64,000 nucleotides of DNA from Amblyomma americanum (GCF_052857255.1 NC_135505.1:51617007-51681006), one strand, 5' to 3'; shown: positions 31,638-42,600, counted from the first letter of the stretch. The notes: generated by a model not told the origin, from the sequence alone. Made by a program: numbers and translations.

Positions 31638-33660
31638 GTCGCTTTTGTACGTGTCCTGCATAACTCCCTTCTATGAGTCGCTTGATAAGCATGAGCTGGC
31701 AGGGCGAGCTACAGAGTAATTTTTAAAAAATATGCATTTTCAAGTGCTCTTTCAGGCGAGTTTATGCAGAGAGAAAGTGGGCAGGTGGCTCTTGATAATC
31801 ACCAAATGAACAAGGAAGGAGCCCTCCGTTGTTTTTTTTTGTCGCTTGATAAGGGAAACCCTCAGGCTGTTTGCCAACGTTCGGACGAAACGACTTTTGG
31901 TTATTTTGGCAAATCGTACATACATGATTGGCGTGGTTCAAGTAGTGTCTCTCTCCCAGGAGAAAGACTCGGTAAGTGGAAAGGTTCGTGAAGTGGGAAT
32001 GGCGTATGAACTGGTAGGGTGACTCTCCTTCAGGCATCAAGGCTGCTAAACAGGATAGACCGGCTTACCTGCAAGACTGTAAAACAAAAATTCCAGCTCC
32101 GCTCAAAGGAATACGAGTCTGTGCAGCGTCGAGAGATAGCAAACTACGGATTGGAAGATTATATTTCCAGCTGCGAAAGGTGGCTGAGTTCATCTGAAAA
32201 CTCAGATAAGAGAATTATGAATCATGGCGGAAAGAAATACCGGGGGGCATAAAAAAAGGAAATTCAATGAAAAATCACGAGTCCGAGGTAAGAAATGGAC
32301 TGCGGTAGCCAAGGTGTCTTGAAAAAATGGTAGGTGCCGGCAACAAGGTAGCTATAAATTCATCAATGAGAGAGAAAGAAATTAAAAAGGAATGAGGTGA
32401 TTGAGAGGAAAGGACGGGGCGATGCGAAGGTTTAGGGTTAAAGAAACGAAGAGGCAGTGTTATAAAGAGTTGAAGTGTGGTGTAAAAGCTGTTTAAATAC
32501 TTGACAGTTTCGCCCGGTCTACCGACAGCGATTATTGTCTTGTCCGGCGCTGTTTGGACTTAAATACTCTTGCTCCAAAAAAAGCCTAGCATGATCATTA
32601 GGCAGCGATTACAAGCGGATGACGGGCGGCGATGAGCTATAGTTTTCTGAAAATTTTATTTTTTTCTGTTAGCAGTGAGCGTTTCAATCGCGTTACAAGC
32701 TGTATGGTTACAACGTGTGAGGCGCACTTCTCTTTCTCAGTCGTCGCAAAGCGTGATAAGAGGCGATAGCAAGCCCATGCTTTAATGAACAAACAACGTC
32801 AGTTTGCCTAAATCTGCAGCCTCCGAATGTTTCAGTTCACTTTGTGAAAAAAATTATGCTGGTAATGTTTCTTCCATGTATTTATACGTGTGTGTTCTGA
32901 ATGCTTATGCTGTGTGAAGACGGCATTGTGGTAGCTACAGATTCCCATGGATATTAGTCCCCAAAAAATCAATGTGGATTCAACCTGCGTGAGTGAAAGC
33001 GAAATCAAAAGTTATGTCTGAACTCATGTACTTCAGATGTATATGGCAAGAGGGGCGTCGGACATTCCTAGCTAGATTTTTTTTTATTGCCCAGGGCACT
33101 ATGTGTTAAAGTAACTGCTGTCGTGTTCAGGATGATTCTCTTCGCTCTAGGCCAGTACCTGTGCTCCGCGTAATATGCCGCTTGCTCCAACAAGGCGGTT
33201 CGGCCATGAACCACTGTAGAGTGAAGCTTAACATTTCACCTGGAAATGCAAGAGTTTCAGAAAGCAAGTAAAGCAATATAAACGCTCAGTCAGAATCACA
33301 AGTTCATGTGAAAATTGCGCAATCTCCTCCATCGCTAAAGAAACTTTGTAGTGTAATCAACTTATTCACTGAGAAAAATTTTCTCTAATTCGTTGTCTCG
33401 GCTTCAGAGCCCTCTGTCCATAATTCAGTGCCGAAAAGCAACTACCAGTCCGAGTCTGACCTGCTTCAGTAGCAATGGGTGCTATCAGCGACGCCAAGTT
33501 TTGTTTTTATTGTTCCTGGAGAAAAAAGTATCATGAGGTGAAAAGTTCAATTATGCACGAGCCTTATTTTCCGTAACCAAACATTCTGATTTCAACCAGC
33601 GGCACTTGACTTTGATACTTGCAGTGGATTACCAGGCAGAAAAACAATACAGCAAAATGT
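31638..33660 (+). other. intergenic, nothing firmly recognised
   Basis: A plus-strand ORF at 32019-32252 (EYESVQRREIANYGLEDYIS and following SCERWLSS) looks protein-like but has no recognised family or splice sites. It may be a LINE or exon scrap. The rest is unassigned. Confidence 0.4.
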
Positions 33661-33673
33661 GCGAAGTATTTTT

Positions 33674-33701
33674 TTTATTCAAGGAACAAAGTACTTTTAT
33701 T
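33674..33701 (-). terminator. tandem poly(A) signals of the cysteine-rich gene
   Basis: Minus-strand AATAAA at 33701-33696 and at 33679-33674, just after the stop codon, implying a very short 3' UTR. Confidence 0.6.
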
Positions 33702-33720
33702 CACTGCCTCAAGCAGTCAG

Positions 33721-33939
33721 CTAACACCGGCCTTGAATAGAGAATCTGCCTAAGCAACAGCTGCCAAGGCCTACGCAGCTCCACGAACCACGTTGCCTCC
33801 ACTTTCCCTCTGGACACGCGCACACCTTCGTCCCTGGCGTGCACGACCTCTTTTTCTCAATATCACCGCATATGTTCTCGGGGTAATGACCATCTCTGGT
33901 ACAATAACGTTTTTCCTCACCCCATGCGCATGCCAAGAC
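33721..33939 (-). CDS. secreted cysteine-rich peptide gene, exon encoding the mature peptide
   Basis: Terminal exon on the minus strand. The acceptor TTTCCACAG (AG at 33941-33940) precedes GTCTTGGC, which joins phase 0 to the signal-peptide exon at 35484. The join gives a 90-aa protein: residues 1-18 from exon 1, then VLACAWGEEKRYC. The mature part, likely from about residue 24-26, has nine cysteines (31, 42, 51, 58, 60, 73, 79, 80, 90) and is basic. A C-A-C pair and an adjacent C-C pair mark the fold. The TAG is at 33723-33721, and AATAAA lies 20 and 42 nt beyond. Family not recognised; a weak TIL-like look is possible. A secreted, perhaps salivary or immune, role is inferred. Confidence 0.72.
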   Translation of the reverse strand, partial: VLACAWGEEKRYCTRDGHYPENICGDIEKKRSCTPGTKVCACPEGKWRQRGSWSCVGLGSCCLGRFSIQGRC

Positions 33940-35483
33940 CTGTGGAAATGAAGAGTACAGAGTTGAAAACTGCAGAAGCAGTAATCTTGCAATATAGGCC
34001 GCGCCATCAAATCACTCATCGTAGTAGGAAAGCTTTACACATTTACGAGAAATATTCCAGGATATTCAGCCTTGGTTCAACTTCACAACTTACTGACTCA
34101 AATGCATAAGACCAAAATTCTGGCCACTTATATTAGTGTGTTCCGCTGACTGACTATACTTAGACGACCCGGGACGGGGAGACAATTTTGTTTTGCTTAC
34201 ATCTTTGCCAAGTAGAGCACATTCTAAAGCGCGCTTGGTGGTGCTTCTTCTTTGAAAGTGATGTCTCTGCGAGGCACAAAGTTGTCTTGAATTTACTGAA
34301 GATCGCCTTGTACAAAGCTGACTAAATAAGGGTAATGTATTTAGTTTCAAAGCATTGCGGGCATTCTGGAAAAATAAAGGGCATTCAGGAACATTCAAGA
34401 ACTTCCAGGTTTTGCATGCATCTCATTTTGTTAAGGAGAACAGAGGTCATTGATTTGAATTATTTTAAATAATGGTCTATTGTTCCTACTGAAACTGAAA
34501 CTAATGTTGAATGATTAGAACAATAGACGAGTCTTTAGCGCTCTTTTCGCGCACAAAACACGTTGCTTCCACAGCGATGCGCTCTGCGCAGTGGCTTCTT
34601 GTAATTTGATAAGTGGGTCGCAGAATAAAGTGAAAAACAATTTTTGCCTTCAAATTGTGTTGCTACGTCGGCCGCTGATTTCCTGCATCGACTTGCAGTT
34701 TTGCAACCGGTGTAGAAAACTATTTTGAGTAAGCTCATTATTAATTTTTTCAAAACTCTTCCTCCTCGCAGTTAGTACAGCGCGGCAGCCAAACGCCGCA
34801 CAGGAATTATATCACTTGTGATGCACACGCGCGGGTGTCAGAACAAAGTTCATCGCCACGTCGTTGACTGAGCATGCTTTTAAGTGATCTGTGCACAATG
34901 CAGTACGGGATCGCAGCGTGTAATTACAGGGGTCAGAGTTTACCAGCTCACACGTAAACTTGGTGGACAATTGTTCCCGTTTACTTACGTTATAAAAATG
35001 TATTTCAATGCAAATATTTTCCTTGGGCTGCTCGTTTCTGCGTCAAGCCACCTCTCTAAGTGTAGCACCTCTAAAGAGTGCCTCTAAACATTTAGTGCCA
35101 CTATAGTCCGAAACTGCTCTTCATTTTTTTGCTGCCTGTTGCGCACTGCATGACTCATTTTGATGCTCGAGTGCTGTTGTATATACGTTTATTGTAATTC
35201 AAGTGTAGGGCTTGAAATTATTTTCTTCTCTGTGCTAAATCCTATTCTATTGGATACTTTTTGGATGGCGGCTTTTTGATTTAGCTTCTTTCAATGTGAA
35301 CACTTCGCTTCTGATTCTTCCGGTCAAATTTTTTCGGACGTAACTTTTAAGTACTGAAGTCTTCTAACCGTAGCACTGGAATAAGATATCTCGAAGGCTA
35401 TAACAATCTTTTTCTGAAGGTGTGTCACAGGAAGTGGGAAGACGCTGTGAAATTTTTGAAAATTAATTTACTTACATACTTAC
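33940..35483 (-). other. intron of the cysteine-rich gene
   Basis: Starts GTAAGTATG and ends TTTCCACAG. No nested gene or recognised repeat inside. Confidence 0.6.
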
Positions 35484-35537
35484 CAAAGTGATGGCAGACA
35501 TTAAAATGAGAAGCACGAGTACTACAGATGGTTTCAT
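35484..35537 (-). CDS. secreted cysteine-rich peptide gene, signal-peptide exon
   Basis: ATG at 35537-35535 opens MKPSVVLVLLILMSAITL, a textbook hydrophobic signal sequence. It runs exactly to a consensus donor (GTAAGTATG from 35483). Splicing out 35483-33940 (1,544 nt) continues the frame into the cysteine-rich exon. Upstream, a strong acceptor (TTGTTTTCTTTTCAG) precedes 35591, so 35591-35538 is probably 5' UTR in the same exon, with a further noncoding first exon upstream that I cannot locate. Signal, splice sites, phase and poly(A) sites agreeing makes this the best host-gene candidate in the window. Confidence 0.72.
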
Positions 35538-35591
35538 GATTTGAAAACGTATCGTAAAGAAGAATCAATTTGGCCAGCGTTGGCGTTATTT
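35538..35591 (-). other. predicted 5' UTR part of the same exon
   Basis: Bounded by a pyrimidine-rich acceptor at 35605-35592 and the ATG at 35537. No upstream ATG in this segment. Confidence 0.5.
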
Positions 35592-36857
35592 CTGAAAAGA
35601 AAACAAACAGAAATGAAGAATGGCAGCCTTGGGTTAGTACTAGCAAGGGAATATTGCTATCGTGACAAGGAGCGCTCTACACTGATATAAAGGCTAAATA
35701 TCAAGTTGCATATAATCCTATTTAAACAACATCAAACGTCTCAGGAATTTCCTGTGCAATTAGCATTCTTACGCCGTCAGGCGATCAACATATCTTGTTG
35801 AACAGGTGCTCTTTGATAACTTAGTACAATAACTTTGGCAAACATGTTTTAAGTGCTCTTATACTAAAGAAGCCGTTGCTCCATAAAAATTCAGTATGAA
35901 TATTATATATATGCACGAACGAAATAACTTGAAAAACTTAACCACCACGCATTATATATGAGAGAAAGGGTAAACGAAAAAAAACTCATTGTTTCAGAGT
36001 GCGCACCGATATAATTGTCGGAAAATATGGGCGCAGGGATAATTATAGCCCTAGACACAATGTTCTCATGCAGCTTTTCGTCCGAATAATATAGAGGATG
36101 TATAAATGTAGCAACAGCGATATCTTCTAACAATGTTATTGAAACTGGTACCTTGGATTATGCTGTAAAACGCAATCCAGCAATACTTCAAGGTTCAAGG
36201 TACTTAATAATGTAAAATAATTTTTCTGAACAGATTTCATCTATTTGAAACTTTTAGTTATCGCGTTTTCATCTATTCCTGTGCAAGAATTCATGATAAT
36301 ACGTGTTGGGGCACCCCTCAGTTACCACAAACTCTTCTCAACGCTGTAACTCCTAACATGATTTACGCGATTTAAGAATTATGTGCGCAAATTTCCACAA
36401 GATCTTCGCAACAATGAGAAGCAGGAGGCAACAATCTATCATCATACCAACTAAAACTTTGCTTCGGCAGCGTTGGGAACAGGAAATAAATGCTCAACTT
36501 CGAGAAGAGTTCAGAATTTCTTTGCTTGGACACAAGTTGTGTAAGGAATTTCGCCACGTAGACGGACGGACGAAACTTGGTAGAATGTAGTAATACTAGT
36601 ACATGAAAATAAAGAATATATATCCGTTGCTTTCCGTGCTGGTTTGTAGCGTTTTTTGATCTGTGTAGTGCAGGGATGAATTTTTTCACATGCGCCCGGG
36701 AATTATTTTCAGCACAGGAACAACTTATTTTACAAGGCACATTGGTCCTCAATGGATTTTAAAATACTGTATATTTACGTTTGCTCTCGATGTGAGCGCA
36801 GAAATTTCTAGCCGAAACCTATATGCAACTAGGTGCCAACTATAAACACGGCTTCGT
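35592..36857 (+). other. intergenic, nothing recognised
   Basis: Expected to hold the promoter and first exon of the minus-strand cysteine-rich gene. No motif could be fixed. Confidence 0.4.
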
Positions 36858-37060
36858 GGTTTTTAACGTCACAAAGCGGCTCGAGCTATGAGGAAAACCA
36901 TCACAGAGTGCTCCGAATAATTTCGATCACTTGCGGTTCATTAACGTGCATTGACATCACACAGTACAGGGGCCTGTAGCATTTCGCCGTCGGCACCAAA
37001 CCCGCGTCTTTCGGGTCAGAAGAAGCCAAGCACCATAACCACTGAGCTACCGCGGAGGCC
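36858..37060 (-). mobile_element. tRNA-derived SINE, second copy
   Basis: Plus-strand TTTTTAACGTCACAAAGCGG, GTTCATTAACGTGCATTGAC and ACCACTGAGCTACCGCGGAG align with the complement of the SINE at 13653-13882. It lies about 145 bp upstream of gypsy-2's primer-binding site, where a 5' LTR would be expected. Confidence 0.7.
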
Positions 37061-37205
37061 TTCATCGAGAACGAGGTCTTAACTGAGTGAAGCGATACTG
37101 GTTCTCAAGGAACATCTTCAGCTATTCTGCAACGGTTGCATTCCGTGCTACGACCTACGGTTCAAAGCCTTTCATTGGGCACTTATTTTTATTGGAAAAT
37201 ATACC

Positions 37206-37223
37206 ACTTGGTGGAGCAGCTGG
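37206..37223 (+). promoter_or_regulatory. gypsy-2 tRNA primer-binding site
   Basis: TGGTGGAGCAGCTGGGTA, one base different from the gypsy-1 site. It begins with TGG for the tRNA CCA end. Confidence 0.65.
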
Positions 37224-37366
37224 GTACCGTCCCATGTACTCTGACTACGAGGAGGCTCTTGACGCCTGTTCTCCACGCGTGGACTCAACACCTGTCTACA
37301 TGGCGAGCCGCTGTCTGCGAGGCCTAAAACTGGAGTTCAGACAACTGACAGCGCCGGTAGAGGCCA

Positions 37367-38585
37367 TGACATCCACCGCAGCTAGCCAGACAACTCAGCA
37401 TTCCAGGAATGCCGCGCCATTCGTCCTTCACGCACCTCGGTCGCCGCCACCGTTCCACGGTGACAGGTTCGAAGACGTCGAAGACTGGTTGGCCAGCTTT
37501 AACCGAGTGGCGGGTTGTAACGAGTGGGACGGCGAGCGCAAGCTGCGCAACGTCTACTTTGCGCTGCAGGACTCGGCGAAAACGTGGTTTGAGAACCACA
37601 AAATTTCTTTAACACCTGGGAGGCTTTTCGTCGAGAGCTGCTTGCGACATTTACCAGCAGCGAAAGAAAAGAGAAAGCTGAAATCGCCCTGCGCTCCAGA
37701 TCACAGCACCCGAACGAGAGCGTCGCGATGTTCATAGAGGACATGACGCGACTGTTCAATCAGGCCGGCCCTGCTATGCCCGAAACCCACAGGGTACGCA
37801 ACTTAATGCGTGGCCTAAAAGAGCTGCTGTTTGCCGGGCCGGTCCGTGACCCGCCACGAACAGTGTCAGACTTCACCAAGGAGGCTACGGGCATCGAGCG
37901 CTCTTTGCAGGAACTGGGCGCCCACTATGGACGTCAGGCTACTGTAGCAGCCGCTTCCCAGTACACGCCTACGTCGCTGCCCGCCGAGGAGCTCCGGGAG
38001 CTTGTGAGAAGCCTTGCGCGCGAAAAACTGGCGAAACTTCGTTTTGAAGCTCCACATGTCAGCGTCGCTACCGTAACGGGCCTGGTCCGCGAAGAAATCC
38101 GACAAGTTGTGCAGCCACCCTCAGCTCCACACCCGGCTCCCTCCATTATGACCTAAAGCGAGCCGCTACGAAGTCCCGGGCCAGCGATGCGAGCTTTTTC
38201 CCCCGTCGCTCCTGTGCCATACCTGCAGGAGCCAATCGCAACAGAACCCTCCGTGCCGCAAGAGTTTAGACCCCCCGTGAACAAAGGGCACGTTTGGCCT
38301 ACGCCAAGCAATCGGCCGCTTTGTTACCAATGCGGAGAACTCGGCCACATCCTCCGCCACTGCCCCTACCGCAGAATGGGTTTAAGGGGGTTTTCTCCTG
38401 ACGCACCTCGACCACGCTACGGTGAGAGACCACGGGATATCGAATATTACTCGGATGATAACCTGCAATCTTCGACCTCACAGCGACGCCAGTCCCGATC
38501 GCAATCCCCAAGGCGGTTCTATTCGACCGGCCGTCCGTCATCTTCTGGCCAGTTCAGAGGTACGTCCCCACGTCGGAAAAACTGA
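37367..38585 (+). pseudogene. gag: gypsy-2 Gag
   Basis: Starts MTSTAASQTTQHSRN. FEDVEDWLASFNRVAGCNEW and VYFALQDSAKTWFENHK are followed by an indel near 37605-37615 that shifts EAFRRELLATF-like sequence out of frame. The frame recovers at MFIEDMTRLFNQAGPAMPET. A stop (TAA, about 38154-38156) interrupts the Pro-rich linker. The CCHC knuckle CYQCGELGHILRHC is intact. It ends at the TGA 38583-38585. Gypsy-1 provides the intact comparison. Confidence 0.83.
38575..38585 (+). promoter_or_regulatory. candidate gag-pol -1 frameshift site
   Basis: GGAAAAACTGA: codons AAA AAC precede TGA in gag frame, and the -1 frame is open straight into protease. Same place as in gypsy-1. Confidence 0.5.
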
Positions 38586-39071
38586 CGACGGCGTCCTCCG
38601 GGGGTAGGGCTGCCGCAACTGGACCGAGTCAAGAACCTACACCCAAACTGGTCTCCGCCGAAATTTCGATATCCGCCGACAACCACGACGTTACCGCACT
38701 CGGGGATACCAGAGCCAATTTTTCTGTAATGAGCAGACGGTTAGCCACGGACTTGAGGAATGTTCTGATCCCTTGTGGGCCGCAGATCCGGACAGCTGGC
38801 GGCCACGTGGTAACTCCGGTCGGTGTCTGCACTTCGCGAACCCAGATCCGCGGTGTTACTTTCGCTTGTTGCTTTGCTGTGTTACCCGAATACTCCAAAG
38901 TCCTCCTACTTGGTTTGGATTTCCTTCAGGAGTACGGTGCCGTTACCAACCTCCAGGAGCTAATCGTGTCCTTTTCTACCCAAGGCCCTGTCGACGACGA
39001 TACTGAGCCACGCAAGGCTAAGTTAAGCGTCTGTGACGACCACGTGTTGATTCCATCAAGAACAAGCATGT
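38586..39071 (+). pseudogene. pol: gypsy-2 protease with lost active site
   Basis: Aligns with the gypsy-1 protease (LLLGLDFLQEYGAVTNLQEL versus LILGIDFLKEYGAVINVHEK). The catalytic block reads ALGDTRANFSVM instead of LVDSGADFSVM, so the Asp-Ser-Gly triad is gone. The frame runs into the Penelope-end-like insert at 39072. Confidence 0.78.
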
Positions 39072-39074
39072 TTG

Positions 39075-39323
39075 TTCGTCCGTGTTTTTTGCGTGTTCCT
39101 TCTCTGTGTGTGTGTGCTTCTTCGCTGCAATATGAATCAAGAATGTTACCAACTTGCCCAAAAACGTGTTTTACTCAAGTATATTTCTTCTGCAGTGGGC
39201 CCTTCTTTCTGCGTAATGCAGCGTTCGTCCGTGTTTTTTGCGTGTTCCTTCTCTGTGTGTGTGTGCTTCTTCGCTGCAATATGAATCAAGAATGTTACCA
39301 ACTTGCCCAAAAACGTGTTTTAC
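39075..39323 (+). mobile_element. dimeric mini-element with Penelope-like end
   Basis: Two identical 100-bp segments (39075-39174 and 39224-39323) separated by a 49-bp spacer, giving a 149-bp period. Each contains GTCCGTGTTTTTTGCGTG, a TG repeat and GTTACCAACTTGCCCAA (39145-39161 and 39294-39310). The latter matches the terminus of PLE-B and the mini-element at 57.3 kb. TTGTT flanks both sides (39072-39076 and 39324-39328), consistent with a short target duplication in the gypsy-2 pol. No ORF of its own and no hammerhead core seen on either strand. Confidence 0.62.
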
Positions 39324-39327
39324 TTGT

Positions 39328-40510
39328 TACTGTAGAGTGTGATAACAACCCCAGCACTCGTGGCATCGCTTAAACCAACATCTCACTGCTCCTTGGTCGG
39401 CAAGTCTGTGTAGCTGGCGGAATTATTCAATTGAACAGTGGGCGAACCGAACTATTAGTGACCAATTTTGGTTCTGAACCCCAGTGTTTGCCGAGCAAAA
39501 CAGCTATAGTGTATCTCGAAGAACTTAGCGAATTCGCGGGACAGCACGCCCTGTCTGAAATCCCGGCTTCAGGGGAGGCACTGACCACTCCCATAAAAAC
39601 CGACGTGAACCCGAACCTTCTGTCTAATCAGAAACGCTGCCTCGAGAGCATTATCGAAATTTTCCGTGACTGTTTTGCGTCGACCTCCAAGGTGTGGCAG
39701 ACTCCACTCACAAAGCACCGCATTATAGTTGACACAAACCAGCGACCGTTATGCCAACAACCTTATCGAATCTCTTCGAAAGAACGGGAAGCCATTCGCC
39801 AACAAGTTCAAGAAATCCTCCAAGATTATGTGATACAGCCGTCGACAAGCCCGTGGGCATCGCCTGTTGTTGTAGTGGCGAAGAAAGATGGAACCTTACG
39901 GTTCTGTGTTGATTACAGGCGTGTAAACAAAGTCACCAAAGAAGACTTTTGTCCTCTTCCACACATTGATGACTCCGTGGACCGGCTACGGGACGCCACG
40001 TACTTCTCGTCATTAGATCTACGCAGTGGCTATTGGCAAATCGAGGTGGACGAACACGACCGGGAGAAGACCACATTTATTACACCAGATGGTCTGTACG
40101 AATTCCGGGTGCTTCTTTGCGGCCTGTGCTCGGCTCCTGCTACCTTCCAGCGGAAGATGGACACCGTGCTTGCCGATCTAAATTGGCAGTCTTGCCTAGT
40201 GTGCCTGGATGACATAGTCATCTTCTCCGCTACGTTTGAAGAACACATGAGGCGCCTGCGCGCTGTGTTCGCAGTAATTCGTTCGGCCGGTCTTTCCCTC
40301 AAGCCCGAAAAGTGTCACTTCGCTTTCCAGGAGTTGAAGTTTCTCGGCCACATCATCAGCGCTAAGGGAATCAGCCCTGACCCCAATAAGAAAGCCGTCG
40401 TCACTGCTTTTCCCGTGCCAATCGATAAGCGCCGTGTGCGCCGCTTTCTGGGTCTCTGCGCCTATTATCGGCGTTTTGTGCCGAACTTCTCCAAGATCGC
40501 TGAGCCCTCA
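39328..40510 (+). pseudogene. pol: gypsy-2 reverse transcriptase
   Basis: Begins ECDNNPSTRGIA, then a TAA (39372-39374), and continues to a long open RT: RISSKEREAIRQQVQEIL, WASPVVVVAKKDGTLRFC, YFSSLDLRSGYWQIEVDE and CGLCSAPATFQRKMD. The catalytic box is CLVCLDDIVIF, with Tyr of YLDD changed to Cys, and the frame goes on to LKFLGHIISAKGISPDP. An indel near 40505-40515 ends the frame in the connection domain. Confidence 0.85.
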
Positions 40511-41009
40511 CCCGCCTCACGAAAGATGCCGAACCATTCCTCTGGGGCCAGGAGCAACAATCGTCCTTCTAAGACCTCCACACTCGTCTCCAAAGTACGC
40601 CCATCCTTGGACACTTCGATAAGTCAGCCGACATGAACTGCACACCAACGCCAGCAACATCGGCCGCGCTGCGGTCCTTGTGCAGTGGAAGGATGGTATC
40701 GACCGTGTCATCGCATACGCAAGCCGCACCTTGTCACGCTCGGAGGCGAACTATTCCACAACTGAAAAAGAATGCCTGGCAATTCTGTGGGCAGTGACAA
40801 AATTTCGCCCGTATTTATACGGCCGCCCTTTTAGAGTCGTCAGTGATCACCATTCGCTTTGTTGGGTGGCGAACCTCAAAGATTCCTCGGGACGGCTTGC
40901 ACGCTGGAGCCTTCGCCTTCAAGAGTTCGATGTCACCATCGTTTATAAGTCCGGTAGTAAGCACAGTGATGCCGACTGTCTGTCTCGTGCTCCTATCGAG
41001 GACAACTGA
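40511..41009 (+). pseudogene. pol: gypsy-2 RNase H
   Basis: From 40630 the frame reads [56 protein letters not shown] and [13 protein letters not shown]. The first catalytic block (HTDASN-like) is in a different frame just upstream. A stop at 41007-41009 follows APIEDN. Confidence 0.82.
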
Positions 41010-42303
41010 GCTGATCCCGACGACGATTCTTTTTCTCTCGGCGCCATCTCCACGTCCGTCCTCACTCAACATCAAAGGGACGACAGTGAACTACGGCCTC
41101 TCATTGAGTATCTTTAAGGAAGCGCTGCGTCGACCCCGCGAATCTTTTCACGTGGACTGTCGTCATTCTGTTTGCGCGATGGCGTTCTGTGTAAAAAAAT
41201 CTACAACCCGACGGAAGTTGCCTGTCTGCTCGTCGTACCTGCGTCCTTTCGCGACGAAGTTCTGCAGGCGTGCCATGATGACCCATCTTCTGGGCACCTC
41301 GGTTTTTCCCGCACTTTGGCGCGGATACGCCAAAAGTACTACTGGCCCAGGGTTCCTTCAATTGTCCAGCGTTACGTCAGAACTAGCCGCGAGTGCCAAC
41401 ATCGCAAGACGCCGCCAACTACTACTACTATTGATCCACCACAAGTCCCTTTCGATCAAATTGGCATGGACTTACTCGGCCCATTTCCGGAGTTCTCGCT
41501 CGGTGACTGCTACATTGTGGTCGCCACCGACTACCTCAGCCCGTACTGTGAAACTAAAGCTCACCCTCGTGGTATCGCTGACGAAATTGCGAACTTTTTC
41601 GTTCAAAATATTGTGCTTCGTAGCGGTGCACCCACCATCGTTTGAACTGACAGGGGAACGGCGTTCACCTCGGCCCTTACGCAGAAGGTTATGCACCTTA
41701 GCGGCACAAGTCACCGCAAAACAACAGCTTACCACCCTCAACCGAACGGACTCACCGAACGGCTCAACAAGACGATCGCCGACATGATTTTCATGTATGT
41801 TGACGCAGACCACCGCAACTGGGACGCAATACTCCCTTACGTCTCATTTGCCTACAACACTGCTCTACAAGAAACGGCACGCTTCACTCCATTTCGTTTA
41901 GTGCATGGTCGCGAAGCCAGAACCATGCTGGAGGCCATGTTGCTTCCGACTATTAGTACCTCATCTGTTATTGTAGCTGTCCAATTCGTTTGTCACACCG
42001 AGGCCACCCGCCATCTCGCCCGACAGCGCATCCGGCACCAGCAAGCCCTCGACGCTCGCCGCTATAATCTGCGCCACCGAGCTGTTAGTTACCAGCCCGG
42101 CGAACAAGTCTTTGTTTGGAGCCCAATCTGCATGCGTGGGCGCTACGAAAAGCTTCTGCGTCGATATTTTGGCCCCTACGAGGTACCCCGCTAAGTCAGT
42201 GAGGTGAACTATGAAGTTCTCCCCCAGGCAACACGTCGCTCTTCTAGACGGCCGACCCCCGAAGTCGTCCATGTACCACGGATGAAGCCGTACCACGCTC
42301 GCT
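41010..42303 (+). pseudogene. pol: gypsy-2 integrase
   Basis: HHCC finger (CHDDPSSGHLGFSRTL, then SRECQHRK), core (IGMDLLGPFPEFSLGDCYIV, then TIV-stop-TDRGTAFTSALTQ, PNGLTERLNKTIADMIFMYV) and C-terminal part (VFVWSPICMRGRYEKLLRRY, stop, EVVHVPRMKPYHAR). TGA at 41643-41645 lies just before the second catalytic Asp, and a further stop at 42192-42194 interrupts the C-terminus. Confidence 0.85.
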
Positions 42304-42409
42304 AGCGCTTCAGGCTTGTCTACACCAGTTGCCGGACACATCCGTCGCCCCTCGTCTTCGTGCTTCTCATTGTTGCGGCACCGAGTCGTTGCCCTTCAGA
42401 GAGGGGGAG

Positions 42410-42600
42410 TAATGACCAGTACCAATCAATCTAGTGGCGCCATACCGCGGCCGTACTGTTTTAGCTGGGACTTGCCATGCCTTGCGCATTCTAATGGCTC
42501 GGGGATTGTCACCTTCCTTGTTCGAGCTCCCTGCTGGCTTGCGCTTCCAGAACGTGTAATTAAACCAGGTTTTGAGTGCTTCGGCTGTTTATTGGTGACA
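42410..42600 (+). repeat. gypsy-2 3' LTR (about 191 bp)
   Basis: Purine tract GAGAGGGGGAG (42399-42409) is followed by TAATGACC; the repeat ends ATTGGTGACA before Penelope-like sequence starts. The same tract and TAATGAC start recur at gypsy-3. No second copy is available to confirm the ends. Confidence 0.5.

Larger units (their letters stand above)
37205..42600 (+). mobile_element. gypsy-2: inactivated Ty3/gypsy element
   Basis: Same order and close protein similarity to gypsy-1: primer-binding site, gag, -1 frame site, protease, insert (39077-39323), RT, RNase H, integrase, 3' LTR. It carries frame breaks in gag, RT-RNase H and integrase, plus lost catalytic residues in protease and RT. 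No 5' LTR is recognisable upstream of the primer-binding site; the SINE and unrelated sequence occupy that place. Confidence 0.9.

Noticed and set aside
34990..35087. Short plus-strand ORF starting like a signal peptide (MYFNANIFLGLLVSASS)
   Set aside because: Only about 29 residues from the internal Met, no donor site at its end, and it lies in the intron of the minus-strand gene.
39075..39323. Hammerhead ribozyme in the dimeric insert
   Set aside because: No CTGANGA core with a paired GAAA was found on either strand by eye; only a structure search could exclude divergent forms.
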